In this document: piece after piece, positions 33,111 to 44,762 of the stretch | Layout: each line of letters begins with the position of its first letter | Position numbering within the stretch: the stretch's first letter is position 1 | Source of the DNA: Camellia lanceoleosa | Taxonomy: Eukaryota; Streptophyta; Magnoliopsida; Ericales; Theaceae | NCBI GenBank assembly: GCA_025200525.1 | Contig: CM045762.1 | Location: 76,815,217-76,879,216 of the forward strand | Length of the DNA: 64,000 nt | Direction of reading: 5' to 3' | Notes under the pieces: generated by a model | What the model was told of the DNA's origin: nothing | Seen by the model: only the letters and a program-made list of their open reading frames with translations | Database searches by the model: none | Translations under genes and position numbers: made by a program

Positions 33111-35220
33111 TTCTTGGCAAGTATGTTGAAAATGGGGAAAAGACAGGAAGCCTGACTCAACTGTGCCCCTAGTTCATCATTTTGACCATTTTTTTGTTTT
33201 GGTTTTAAAACAAGTTTGACCAACATGAAAGTTAGATTAACATGCTTATTCAACTTTTTGATTTAAAATCATGCAAGTCAGGCTATGAGCACTGAAAATT
33301 TTCCTTTTTTGGGTCCAAGAAAATGGCCCAGTTTTTTGAAAAGATGGAATAATTTTCGAGAGAATTAGTCAACCTCAGTAAAAATTCTCAAAAACTATTT
33401 TTTTGCAAACGGCCAATGCTCAACAAGCACGGAACCTACTCTTGAGATGCGCAACCTCGGATCCATAAGCGATAGAAAATTGCCCCTTGTCTGAAGAACA
33501 CTGCATGGCAACGGAAAGTTGCCCCTTGTTTGAAGTGACACTGCGACGTTTTGAATGGCAACGGAAAGTTGCCCCTTGTTTGGATGATGCCGCAGCACAT
33601 TGTAGTCAGTCCTCGGAGCGATGAACACAACCAGACTCTCAAATACAGAGAAGACAAAGATGACCAGAACCATCGCATGGACGCAATCGAATTTGAATTG
33701 TTTTACGGCTGGACTTCAAGATGAAGTTGCCTACGTATCCCAAACATGGGAATCAAGCCTTACGTAGTTCGGGGTTAAGGTACACTCGGGTATTTAACCT
33801 CTCCTTTTTATGCTCTTACTTTTACCAACGCGCCTATTGCAGGTTTTAGTCCTTGCGAGCTTAGTTTCTTTCCTCTTCAATTATTTTTCATTTTTTCTCT
33901 TTTTTTCCTTTTCTTTTTAGGCTCTAACTTTTGCCAAGGCGCCCGATGCGGGTTTTCGACCTTGCGCTTCTTTTCTTTTTTTTTTTTCTTTCTTTTTGTA
34001 TCTTTTTTTCTTTTCCTTTTGTATGTATTTTTTGCTTGCTCTAACTTTTGCCTGGGTCGCCCTTCCGGGTTTTCGGCCCAGCGAGCCTATCAAAGGGTAA
34101 AAGTGTAACAAGTCCAGGCCAAATGGTTTTTTTGATTGAAGCCATCCGTATCCAAGAGAGTGGTCATTGCATCGATTTGCGAAGGATCCATCTTGACTCT
34201 TGAGCACATCGGACATTTGTGCCCCTAGTTCGAGGGGTGTTTCTGATCTGGCCTTGCAAGCTTCTTTTGATGAGGTATGATCTTCTTGATCTGACTTTCT
34301 TTGCCTCTAATTCATAGGCTGCTTTGAATTTGGCCACACAGGCCTCACATTGTGATTGACCTTGGAACATTCTAAATGCGAGTTCAAGGTTTGAAGGCAA
34401 GGACTCAAGTCTCGAGGTTGAGAGCGATCCTAAGCTGCGCAATCTTAAGAGCGATTCCACACATGTCTTCGCAGGACCACGCAAAACATTTTTTGAAAGT
34501 TTTTAAGAAAGCGACAAATCGCTCGCGCTGAAGACAGTGTAGGACCAATCTGGATCAAAGCTAGGGTCCTTCTCAGTACTCACACTAACAAGCATGATTT
34601 CATTCACTAAGGGCTTAGCACGCCTCTCTTTCTCTCAATTTGATCAAATTTTTACAAACCCCGAGGAATTCCTTCCTCTTCGTTTTCACCGTAGTGTTCA
34701 AAAAGTTGTGAAAAACTTAGGTCATTACAACGACTTCAAGGCACAGAAAAGACAAAGTTCTTAGTCAAATACTGCCATCTCATTCAGAACTTCTGGCATA
34801 ACTAGCACACGGCAGAAGCAAACACAAGAGTGTAAAAATCATCGCTGTTCCATTCCAAATCTGTTGGCATAACTGACTGGCGTAAACAGACTCAAAACAA
34901 AATGCAAAGCAAGCAAAACAAGCAAGTGACGTCGAGGTAACACTTCGCGGAATCACCCGACTCCTATACAATAGGACTGACTCAATACAACAAGACAGAC
35001 CTTACTGACACAGTATGAAAAGACTGACTCAAAACAACGAGACAGACTTTTAAGCAAATAAAAAGACTGACTCAAAATAAAGAGACAGACTCAAAACAGC
35101 ACTGACTCAATACCCAAGCCAGAACATACAAAACCAAAGATTCGCAAATGCTCAAAATCAAGGTACAAACACCTTATCTGAAATACACCAAGTGCCACCC
35201 ACAGGTAGACCCATCCCTGA
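33111..35220 (-). other. Post-pol non-coding region of the gag-only element
   Basis: Minus-strand sequence matches the outer element just after integrase. Matching pairs are 33711-33790 with about 42790-42860 (CTACGTAAGGCTTGATTCCC), 33480-33600 with 42950-43030 (AACTTTCCGTTGCC), and 33830-34080 with 42640-42760 (GAAAACCCGCAAAGGGC-type repeats). Then come poly-T/C stretches and a block of GACTGACTCAAAACA-like repeats (34970-35110). No coding. Confidence 0.65.
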
Positions 35221-36664
35221 TCACATACTTGCAGTAACCCCTACTTTCACTGATCTAGTGACGATGGATCTTAGCAAAAGCTTGGTGATGACCTTATTGT
35301 CGATCAAATTTTGTATCTCGTGGCGAGACGAACACAATGTAGTGTCATGACCTGTTTGTTGATGGAAAGCACAGTACTTAGTCGGGTCATGCTTTGGAGG
35401 GAGAGGATCGGGTAGAGGCTGTTGTTCTAATAGTTTCAAATGTCCTTTCCTGAGTAGGCCCCCTAGAGCTTTTGACAAAGGCATATAAAGTGGGGTAAAA
35501 ACCCTCTTGACTTGAGGTGGATATTTGGCTGCTCGCGAGCTACTCCCGGACGCACCGGTGAATGAGGTAGCTGTTTTTGACGTGGTGGTTGCGACCATGC
35601 CCACTTCAGAAGATCTTGCAACTGCGTCACCGCTGGTGGTCGCATTCGAACTGCGGTTGAGTGCCCCCTTGGGCTGTTCCTTTTCCTGGTCAATGAGGCC
35701 CTGTTTCATAGCGTCCTCAATCTGTACCCCCATCTCGTGTAGGTCTGCAAAGGTAGGAAAGGGTAAGATTATCATTTTTTGCATCAGTTTGGGTTGGAGG
35801 TTGCGCACAACCATCCTTATCTGGTCTTTGTCAGAGGGCCTTGTAGTCATCATTGAGGCCTTTGCTCTCCATCTCATCACGAACTCTGAGAAACTCTCAT
35901 TTGGTTCTTGGCGGATGGCTTCGAGATCAAGAGTTGTGACCTCGATCTGCGTGTTGTAGGAGTATTGGGCAATAAAGGCCTCAGCCAGCTCTTCCAAATT
36001 TCGTTTCACTGAGTCCTCTAATTTGGCGTACCAGGTTGCGGCTACCCCAGACATGGTTCGGCCAAAGAGAGACAGCTTCTGAGCCGTGGTCAAACCCATT
36101 GGCTTCAAGATATCGGAAAACAGGTGGAGGTGCACCCTCGGGTCTCCAGAGCCGTCAAAGCGATCGATATGCGGCATTTTAAACCGCTCCGGCAAGGTAA
36201 CTGCAGATTCAATATACCCGTCCTCTAAATCCGGGATGAGGTTCACTCCATGTGCCTGTCTGAACAACTCCTCGAGTTTATTGACCTTAAGTGCAGGGGT
36301 CGCCTCAAATTCAAAGGGCGTGTCCACCGGATTAGCGTGCTTTGGACAACCGAGGTGGGATTGGCGGTGGGACCCACTGTCGAACATCTCAGACTTTCTG
36401 GACATAAGCTGCCTCCAGGTATTGGAACCACAGTGGGGTGGAGGTGGGTCTGAAGTAGATACTCCGGTTCTTTGCCTTAGCTCGCAAGTGTCTTCGCATT
36501 GGGTTATGACCACGACATTGCTTGGCGGATTCTGTGACGAAGCGTCTTCTTTGCATGGCTTTCATACTATCACAGGTTGGCACACCATCTCTTCGGGCTC
36601 GACATATTGTCCTCGATCTAATTGAGCAACCGTGATATATACGGTTCGTAATAGGCTCGGACAT
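35221..36664 (-). pseudogene. Gag of the gag-only element, nearly complete
   Basis: The probable start is ATG at 36664 (MSEPITNR). After a 1-nt frame change the frame reads TVAQLDRGQYVEPEEMV, hits TGA at 36564-36562 (an Arg CGA is a plausible ancestor), then is open to 35221 (430 codons). It has HIDRFDGSGDPRVHLHLFSD, SLFGRTMSGVAATWYAKLE, QYSYNTQIEVTT, FVMRWRAKASMM, and the knuckle C-A-F-H-x4-H-x4-C near 35355-35310. It is the closest relative in the window of the outer gag at 21238 and shows what that copy has lost. Gag alone could be packaged with partner enzymes. A relict peptide follows RHEIQNLIDNKVI, where pol sequence has been removed. Confidence 0.85.
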
Positions 36665-36836
36665 CTCAAACTGACTGCTCAAAGATCACCGATCGGTGGT
36701 TTGTTATCGTGGTGATGTGCTGCTAGCCTTCGCCCCTGACCCTTGAACTGAGTCTCTGACCTGACAAAGTCTACCAACGCAAATCCAATGTACCCGGGAG
36801 ATAGTGGAGCTTTCTGAAGCTATGGTTCCAAGACTA

Positions 36837-36860
36837 CCTAGCAAAAGGGAAAACAGACAG
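36837..36860 (-). promoter_or_regulatory. Candidate splice acceptor ahead of gag
   Basis: On the minus strand a pyrimidine tract TTTTCCCTTTTGCTAG ends at 36838, with the exon starting at 36837, about 170 nt before the gag ATG. Joined to the LTR donor at 40184 it would remove ~3.35 kb of U5, PBS and leader from gag mRNA. Inferred from sequence only. Confidence 0.35.
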
Positions 36861-37453
36861 CATCTCAGCTCAACTTCACCAAAACAGATACGAGCAGCTA
36901 AACGATCAGATTCTATTCACGATCATCGTTTCAAATCATCGCCTAAATCAATCTGATACCCGCAGATATAATCGATTCTCAAAATATCGACATCGGTGCC
37001 CGCAGTCGGATACAGACTTGCAACCGGTATATGCATTCCCAGGGATATACTCTAAAAGCATATAGCAAGTAAATGAGAACCAATACACCCTATGTTGGGG
37101 TAGGGTTTCGCCCTATTTTGTCGAGCTAGGGTTTCACTACGCACGCATGGTTTCAAACAACCTATATCGGGTAAGCAACTTTGTCCTAGTTTGGAATGGT
37201 CACTCTGGTTCGATATGCACTAGGTCGAATGGTTGAAAGGGTGCCCCAGAAAACCGGGTTTGTGTTCTATCTTGGCAGAGCCCGCAACCGTTGGCCTTAT
37301 GGACATGCCTTGACAAGACAAGCCTCCAAAGAAACCGCCAGAATAGCAGATGGCCAACACGGTGTCCTAGGCGCACCAATGCACATGCAATGCAAAGAAA
37401 CACATAAGTGTAGTCAAAATAGGATATCATGAGTTCGAGTCAAGCTCTCTAAA

Positions 37454-37471
37454 TCCCCAGCGGAGTCGCCA
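37454..37471 (-). promoter_or_regulatory. Primer-binding site, complementary to tRNA-Arg 3' end
   Basis: On the minus strand TGGCGACTCCGCTGGGGA lies 5 nt inside the 5' LTR end (37477). Its complement, TCCCCAGCGGAGTCG plus CCA, matches the 3' end of a plant tRNA-Arg as I recall it. Ogre elements are known to use tRNA-Arg. Confidence 0.8.
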
Positions 37472-37476
37472 GAAAC

Positions 37477-40400
37477 TGTAGCACGTCCCGCGGGGGACCT
37501 CGCTACTACAGTTCGGACTCAATTTTGTGTCGCGGTTCTAAATCTGAACCAAAGAGTCCAACTCTGGCAAATCATTTTGAAGAAAAACTGATTTTTGAAA
37601 AGTAGTGCCAAACATGGACTGCTTTGCCAGATTACAGAGTCGCCACCTAAATATTTTTTAATTGGGAAATTTAGGAAACCCTGACTCGGTGCCGAAGGCC
37701 ACGTGTCCGTCATCACCAAAGTGTCTTGGCTCGGGAGCTTGGGTACGATCGGGGAAGGTCAGCTATGAGCACCCCCTTTCGCCCGGTCCAAGGACCGGCC
37801 TCTACTAACCATGATATCCAATTTTGAAAACCTTATACGTTCTTATTCCGGTTATTAGCCTAGAATTACTATGTTATGCGCACAGCAAACAAGTATAGAC
37901 TAGATTGCCCAATTTGGAAATAAGCATTGCATATCCGTCTTGTTTGGAAAACAGTTTGAAATTGCTACTCGCGAGTAGGCTAAAACACGGATTTCAATGA
38001 GTATTCCCAACTCGAGCAATCCAACCTCCACCCACAGGCATTCAAACAGTTATATCACATAAGCAGCTAGCCTCATGGTAATCATGCTGTCATGGCAACA
38101 CTCACACACATGCGATATGCTAAAGCATAAAAGCTCACCTAGTACTCCAAGCCAAAACAGAAGCTTATTAGAAATCCATGCATGGACCTAAGCATACTGA
38201 AATGTCTAATGCAACACATGCAAAGATGTAATCTAGGCAGGCTCGGCTATCCTAAATATGGCATATGGAATGCTACAAATAACACGTATTCAATTTGGAA
38301 TTGAAAGTACGATGCAGTTTGTATGATGTGCCGAGTCCGGTGCATGTAAACAAATGCATGGATGCACACATGCATTGCATAAGGTATGCTAATTTAAAAT
38401 GCCCTAATCTACCACTGGAAGCGGGTAAATAAAAGGGTTAGAAAGAAGCGGGGGTTGGAAGACATGCATCACACTCACCCACACTTATTACATTTTTGCC
38501 CTCACTCGGAGGGACCGAATAAATAAATAATCTAATCAAGAATAAATGAATAAATAAATTATTACAAATTCCTAAAAATCAAATTAAAGCATCTAAATGA
38601 AATGAAATGGGGCCTCGGCCTGCGCTTGTGAATGATGCATGCTCGATGTCCGCCTTGCAGGAAACCCGCAAATGACATCTCTGTTCTTCGTTTACCGCCT
38701 CTCTCCAAAATTACCAAAGTCCCAGGAGGCCTTCCTGTATCTTCTGAAAGTGCCACCGGCCGAAGACATTCCACCGGCCGCTTGTGGTGACCACCGCTGC
38801 AATGGAAGTTATCGGCACAAAAATGTGCGGTCGACACTAAAGAGTGCCGGTCGGCACTAAATTCCTCGAGAGACAGTTTGACAAAGAACAGACAAAGGCG
38901 ATTGCATGATATGGAATCTTGGGACAAATGTTTGCACCAACCATACTCCTTATCATATTTGTGACTCAAAGGAGTATAGCCTTTGGTTCTCGGACCACCA
39001 ATCGCAAGATTTCGATGCGTGATGGCCCAAGAGCCAAGTTGTGCACTTTCAATGGGATGAAATGCAATGCATACAATCAAATCAAGGGCATCTACCTCCA
39101 TCATGACTTGGTCAAGAGGTAGAGCATGCATGCTAATTGCAACCTAAGCATGCAATCTAAACATGTAACATGAACATGCAAACATATAATTCATGCTAGG
39201 CACACAACCTAAGCAAATAATCATGCAAGGCATGGAACCATTATGCTAATGACCATATGCAAGATATAATCTAAACATGCAAGTATGCAAGGCATGCAAC
39301 ATGTTAGGCAACTTAAACAATGAAGATTGCATACCAAATGCAACATGATCGAAGCATACAACACATGCGAAGGGCCAAGCATGCAACCAACACAAGATAA
39401 CATGCTACAACATGAAAATGATGGTCTTAGACTAGTTTGGACAGCCCCTAAACAAGCCCAAAACAGTGGCTAAATGTCATGGAAATGAAGGCCAAAATAC
39501 ATACAAACATGCATGCACATGGTCCAACACTTAGGCATATTAAAGCAACTTTTAAGCACACTTAAAAGGCACAAACATGGATATATATCCAACATGTTAA
39601 ACACTGAAAACATGCTAGAAAAGGTCCCAAATCAAACAAACCAAGCAAGTATGGCATACTACACACTCACACACCTAAGGCTAGCAAGCCAAAATGCAAG
39701 GTGACTATATAAGGCATGCCATGGGTGGCCTAAACAACCAAAAACAGATCTTATATGTGGCAAAACAAGAACATTTTCAGTTTATGACCACCCACAAAAA
39801 CAAAAGCAAGATAGGCTAACAAAGCATGCAAACTTACGGTAAATAGAAGAGATTACAAAGCAAGTGCATGATAGAGTTACCAAACATGGTTGAGCCCTTC
39901 TTCAATGCTGAAGAAGGGCTCAAAATGAGCCTACTTACAGTTTATTACATGCTCAAAAACAGATTATACACCAGCCAAATATACTATGCAAGAATCATGG
40001 CATACAAGGGGGTAAAGAGATAGGTGCTATATGCAATCACCAAACGGCAAGGGGTCCTCAATCAAACAGGAAGAGGACCCCAAAATAAGACTATTTGAAG
40101 TTTGGGTCGGAGCCCAAAAGTGCTTGCAAGCAAGGCTTAGATATGAAGCAAGAAAAGGCTAGTTTGAGGGAAATAGACACTTACCCTTGAAGACCAATGA
40201 ACCAAAGGTTTTGATCCAAGTTTAGGTCCTCCTAAGCTCTGCAAATGACCTCCAAGTCGCTGGAAATGGAAATGGTGGTGTTGTGCTATGGGTTGGTGAA
40301 GGAATGGTCCAAGAACAAGGTTGTTTGGAGGTGGATTGAGAGAGATATGGAGAGAGGGGGGTGGGATCTATATGTATATATCAGATATACACATACATCT

Positions 40401-41337
40401 GCTGGTTTTTTGTTTCAAATCTCTAACCTTAAGCAATGGAGAGGAAGAGCTCTTATATAGAGCAAGCAAATGGCTTACAAGAGAAGCTAAAGCAAGGGGC
40501 TTCTCCAAGAAGCCAAGACAGCTGGTAAGGCTTCTTGAGGAAGCCAAGACAAAGGGTCAAGGCTTCCTCAAGAAGCCATAGGCAAAGGGTGCACCAAATG
40601 GGGTTCAAAGGTGCAAAAAGGATGCAAAATAGGCATATGGATGCACGTGGGTCTGGTTCTGTGCATCCCAGCTGGCACAGCTGGTGTGCACTAAGCTTGG
40701 GGGGTTCAAAGGGTTCAGGTCGGCCAGAAGGTTCGATCATTGTCCAAAATAAAGTGCCGGTCGGCACTCTTTTCGGCCGGTCGGCTAAATAGAGTGCCGA
40801 TGGATGATTCCTTGGTCAAATCATGGCCGGTGGGTATGCAAATCGAAGCCCCGGAAGTTAGCTTTCCAATGGTGCAAACCTTGCATCAAAATTCCTCCTA
40901 TGAAAAAAGTTATGCCCTTTTCCGTGAAGTCGCGCAGACTCAATCCAACCGGAATGATCCCCTGCTTCAACCAATCATATCTCCTCCACCCGGACTTGGC
41001 TCTAGGAGATTCTTGAGTGCAAAGTGAAGCCCCGGAAGTCTTCTTTCCAATGATGGTGGCCTCATAGCTTAACTCCAAGTATTGAATTGAATAAGCCCGA
41101 TTTAGCGAGGGCTGCTCGATTCCCTTCTACCCGGATCTATGCCGAACTTGTCCCAAACCAGTTTTCTCCTCTCCTTTCTTCTTTTCTTCAACTCCAAACC
41201 CCTAGACAAAGTGTTTTGAAGGGTTTGCCTCTCACCTTGCCGAAGGAATTGAATCCTTGCCCTGCACATCTCTCAACACCGAGCAAACCATCAGTAATGC
41301 CCAAGTCTTGAGGGCGGTCAAAAATGGGGTGTCTACA
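37477..41337 (-). repeat. 5' LTR of the gag-only element
   Basis: Minus-strand TGTAGACACC at 41337, end GTGCTACA at 37477. It has the TATA box near 40451-40462 and the donor-like GTAAGT at 40184-40179. It is nearly identical to 26946-30802, so the insertion is recent compared with the decay of the host element's gag. Confidence 0.92.
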
Positions 41338-42629
41338 CCTACGAGTCGATTGCCGCTATAGATGAAGTTCAGGACGAAAACCCCTGGTATTACGACATCT
41401 GGAACTTCTTGGAGAAAGAAGCATACCCGCCAGGGGTAAATGCCAAAGACAAAAGGGCAATCAGAAGAATGGCCGTTCAGTTCATCATCTGTGGGGGTAA
41501 GCTGTATAAAATGGGTCATCTGGGAATGCATAAACTGTTTGTTGAAGCTAAAGAGTCAAAGTATCTGATGGAAGCCATCCACGAGGGAGAATGTGGTGCA
41601 CACATGAATGGGGTAATGTTGGCACGGAAGATCCTCAGACAGGGTTACTACTGGTCCACCATGGAGGAGGATTGTGTTGGTTTTGTCCGGCGATGCCACA
41701 AGTGTCAAATTCATGCAAATCGCATGAACATTCTGCCGTCAAAGCTGTACAACATGACTTCGCCATGGCCATTTTCAGTCTGGGGAATCGATGTAATTGG
41801 GGCTATCACCCCGAAGGGGTCGAATGGGCATGAGTTCATCTTGGTAGCGATAGATTATTTCACAAAGTGGGTTGAGGCCCAATCTTATGCAGTGTTGAAG
41901 GCTTCGCACGTCGCAAAATTTATCAGAAACAACATCATCTGTCGCTACGGGGTCTTAAACGAAATAATTTCAGACAATGGTTTCCACTTCAAGAAGGAGG
42001 TGATTGATTTGTTAGAGAAATACAATGTGGCTTTTCATAAGTCGTCTACCTATCGGCCACAAACCAATGGAGCGGTTGAGGCCGCTAACAAGAATATCAA
42101 GCACATACTGCAAAAGATGGTGGAAACCTACCGGGACTGGCCAGATAAGCTGCCGTTCGCTCTGTGGGGCTATTGGACTTCAATCAGAACTTCTACTGGG
42201 GCAACTCCGTACTCATTGGTTTATGGGATGGAGGCCGTTCTGCCCATTGAGATTGATGTCCCGTCATTACGAGTATTGGCTGAGTGTCAGATAGCCGAAG
42301 CGGATTGGCAGCAGAGCAGATTTGAGGAACTCATGCTCTTTGATGAAAGAAGGCTGAAAGCACTGTACCATGTCCAAGGTTATCAACGCAGAATTGCCCG
42401 GGCTTTCAACAAGAAGGTTAAGTCCAGGAATTTAAAAGAAGGAGATTTGGTGCTCAAGGACAACCGAGCTCCCATCCACGACCCAAGGGGCAAGTTCAGA
42501 CCCAATTGGACTGGTCCCTACATCATCAAGTCAATCTGGTCAGGTGGAGCTGTGGTTCTGATGGATCTAGATGGCTTGGAGTTCTCACAACCGATCAATA
42601 TGAACAAGTTGAAGAAATATTACCCTTAA
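41338..42629 (+). CDS. Integrase of the outer element (C-terminal pol)
   Basis: The pol frame resumes directly after the nested LTR (TYESIAAIDEV) and is open to TAA at 42627; first ATG at 41409 gives 406 codons. Zinc-binding HHCC: H in HEGECGAH, then C-H-K-C. The catalytic D-D-E core is seen in WGIDVIG, IISDNGFHF and TNGAVEAANK. GKFRPNWTGPYIIK and VLMDLDGLEFSQPINMNKLKKYY form the GPY/F-type C-terminus. No chromodomain follows, as expected for Tat. It would insert element DNA. It is open while gag and RNase H are broken, but it is separated from the rest of pol by 14.4 kb. Confidence 0.93.
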
Positions 42630-43324
42630 GAGGCTCGCTAGGCTGAAAACCCGAAAGGGCAACCTAGGCAAAACTTAGAGCATAGAAAATTTGAAATAAT
42701 AAAAATTGAGCTCGCAAGGTTGAAAACCCGCAAAGGGCGGCCTTGGCAAAAGTTAGAGCGCAAAAGGAGAGTGAAGATACCCGAGCGAACCTGAGCCTGA
42801 ACTACGTAAGGCTTGATTCCCATCTTTGGGATACGTAGGCAACTTCATCCTGAAGTTCAGCCATAAACTTTTCCCCGATCAACCTTGTCCATCTTGATCA
42901 TCTCAGTCATCTTTTTCCGTCAGCATTTATCGCAATCTCCGGTACAGTGCTATTCAGACTAGGGGTAACTTTCCGTTGCCACACAGTGCCGCAGTACTAT
43001 TCAGACTAGGGGCAACTTTCCAGTTGCTAGAATCCGGGATTGTGCATCTCAGTGACAGATCTCAGGCGTGTCCAATTCTGATCCATATCGAAAATAGTTT
43101 TGAAAAGTTTTAATAAAAGTTGACTTTGTTCAAATTAATCTTTTTTACAACTAAGACCATTTTTGGACCCAAGCGAAAAATTTTCAGTGCCACAACTTTC
43201 AATTTCATTGATTTCAAAATAGAGTTCTCTTGCTCATGCATACAATTGGAGTTGCTTTTTTTATTACACTCAGGAAGAAAACTTGAAAGTACTAATAAAG
43301 CAATGAATCCGGGGCATAGTCAAG
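42630..43324 (+). other. Post-pol spacer between integrase and antisense PMD-A
   Basis: Contains two copies of a GAAAACCCGMAAAGGGC motif (42645, 42723) and AACTTTCCGTTGCC-type repeats (42968, 43013). No coding. Much of it is shared with 33130-34250 of the gag-only element. Confidence 0.6.
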
Positions 43325-44612
43325 TCAGGTGTCCCTGCGTCCCCTCCCGGAGCTAGTCAAAGCCTCTGATGCCAAGCTAGGCCTAATCTGTGCCTCTTCA
43401 TTGAGCCAATCCCAGCACTCGTCAGACAAAGTGCAATTGAAAGTGGGAGCAGGGGCCAGGAGCTCTCTAGTCCTCCATGCTGTGGCATATCGGGCAAGCT
43501 GTGTGCCTCGGACCGGAAAAGCAGCCGGGTACTCAATCCCCTCTGGCGGGCAAGTCTGATCATGGCCAAACTGGCGCTGGAACCGGAACGGAAAATAGAA
43601 CACACAGTGAGTCAGACCAATCAGCTGGACCCCAGTCTGCTGGGACATGCTATAGCTCATTGCTGGAAGATTAAGCCAAGGACAGCGCCAAGCAATGCGG
43701 TCAGTAGAAAAATTGCACATCCAGTTAAACCACCATCCCTCATCAAGCGCATCAACCAGGCGTTGCCGAAAGAAGTAGCCGCTGGCTGAGTAGGCAGGGC
43801 AAGAGTCCATAACATGCAGTTTATCCATCAACCATACCTATGGAGGGATGAAAAATGAGAGAATAAAGAATAGAGAGATGTGCGATGAGAGAACAGTGAG
43901 ACAAGGGTTTTGTGAGAAAATCGAGCCTGAGGGCCGAGTGATGTGAGCAAATACATATGTGAGATTGGGTGGGAAACATTACCTGCAGCAGTAGCGGACT
44001 CCCCGCAAATCTGGTCGTCTCCTGACAGTGGAAAGCGTCCAAGCCCATCAGTGTTTCGGCCAATGCCATGGCAATACAGCTCTTCCCTTCCTTCAAGCCC
44101 TGAGCAACTTCAATCAAATAGACGTTGGGTCCGCCCAGGCCTGGGGCAAGCAGAAAGTGAGATAGCATGCACAAGCAGAGGGCGTGTTGTCGAAAACCTC
44201 GCCAATGATGGTCACCGCGGTCACCAGCACCAGAAAAGTGATGGATCAAGCCGAGGATATCCAGTTCCCGATTACAGATCAAAGACCGAGTATCATGCGC
44301 GGTAAGTCCACACATCCGCCCTAAAGCTTGGGCGTGGCCAAAGCGGAACTGAGGCAAGATCTCTTCCGAACGTTCAGACTCCATTAAAACTTGAAAATCT
44401 TCAAAAGTTGGACATACCTCTTGCCTGCCAAAGCTAAAGGCGTGCGTCACGGGGTTCCAGAATCTTGCCGCGGCATGGAGGAAAGGAAGGTACAGTGGAG
44501 TACGACTCAGCGTGAATAGTGCATTCAAGCCGAAACCTCGGAAGTTCAACTTTTCCGAGCCATCTAAAGAAGAGATCCAAGATGTGAGGTTTTCTACAAG
44601 GAATGCCTCCAT
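43325..44612 (-). CDS. PMD-A: antisense plant mobile domain (PMD) protein, two exons, apparently intact
   Basis: Exon 1 is 44612-43983 (210 codons), intron 43982-43838 (145 bp, GTAATG...CCATAG), exon 2 43837-43325 (170 codons plus stop). All phases are 0, giving 380 aa with no internal stop. Domain features: FRGFGLNALF (24-33), LPFLHAAARFWNPVTHAFSF (42-61), PTFEDFQVLM (68-77), IHHFSGAG and HHWRGFRQHALCLCML in exon 1; WWFNWMC and GLTHCVFYFPFRFQRQFG in exon 2. This is the plant mobile domain layout (Pfam PMD; relatives of MAIN/MAIL1, which act in the nucleus in gene and transposon silencing). PMD genes are known inside plant transposons and Tat elements carry antisense ORFs. Function in the element is unknown; interference with host silencing is speculation. 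It lies tail-to-tail with integrase, with its own TATA-like site at 44659. Confidence 0.8.
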
Positions 44613-44658
44613 TTTTTGTGCAAAGCAGTGATGAAATGAATGAGTACCGAAGTTGGGG

Positions 44659-44668
44659 CTTTTAAAGA
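44659..44668 (-). promoter_or_regulatory. TATA-like site for PMD-A
   Basis: On the minus strand CTTTAAAAGC lies about 47 nt before the ATG at 44612. GGCCGGCC palindromes lie further upstream at 44727-44762, resembling those in the LTR U3. Confidence 0.4.
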
Positions 44669-44762
44669 GGATGGGACACTATTCAGGGGGACACGTGTCG
44701 AAAATTTGGCGGCTGCCGGGATAAGTGGCCGGCCGGCCACATTTTCTAGTAGGCCGGCCGGC

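Larger units (their letters stand above)
26946..41337 (-). mobile_element. Nested 14.4-kb gag-only LTR retrotransposon (non-autonomous, TR-GAG/LARD-like)
   Basis: Two near-identical LTRs (26946-30802, 3,857 bp; 37477-41337, 3,861 bp) enclose 6,674 bp. On the minus strand the order is LTR, PBS (37471-37454), leader, gag (36664-35221), non-coding sequence, PPT (30817-30803), LTR. No protease, RT, RNase H or integrase is found on either strand, so it needs enzymes in trans, possibly from relatives of the element it sits in. The non-coding part matches post-pol DNA of the outer element (33130-34250 with 42640-43190; 32639-32900 with the PMD-A intron and exon 2). It therefore arose by loss of pol from the same lineage. 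Flanks CATCA and CCTAC do not form a duplication. Confidence 0.9.

Noticed and set aside
32692..33120. 142-codon minus-strand ORF in the gag-only element
   Set aside because: It is the antisense of the PMD relic and its intron; no recognisable domain.
34970..35110. Short direct repeats (GACTGACTCAAAACA-like) that might suggest a CRISPR-like array
   Set aside because: Units are irregular, there are no unique spacers of constant size, and the setting is a plant retrotransposon.
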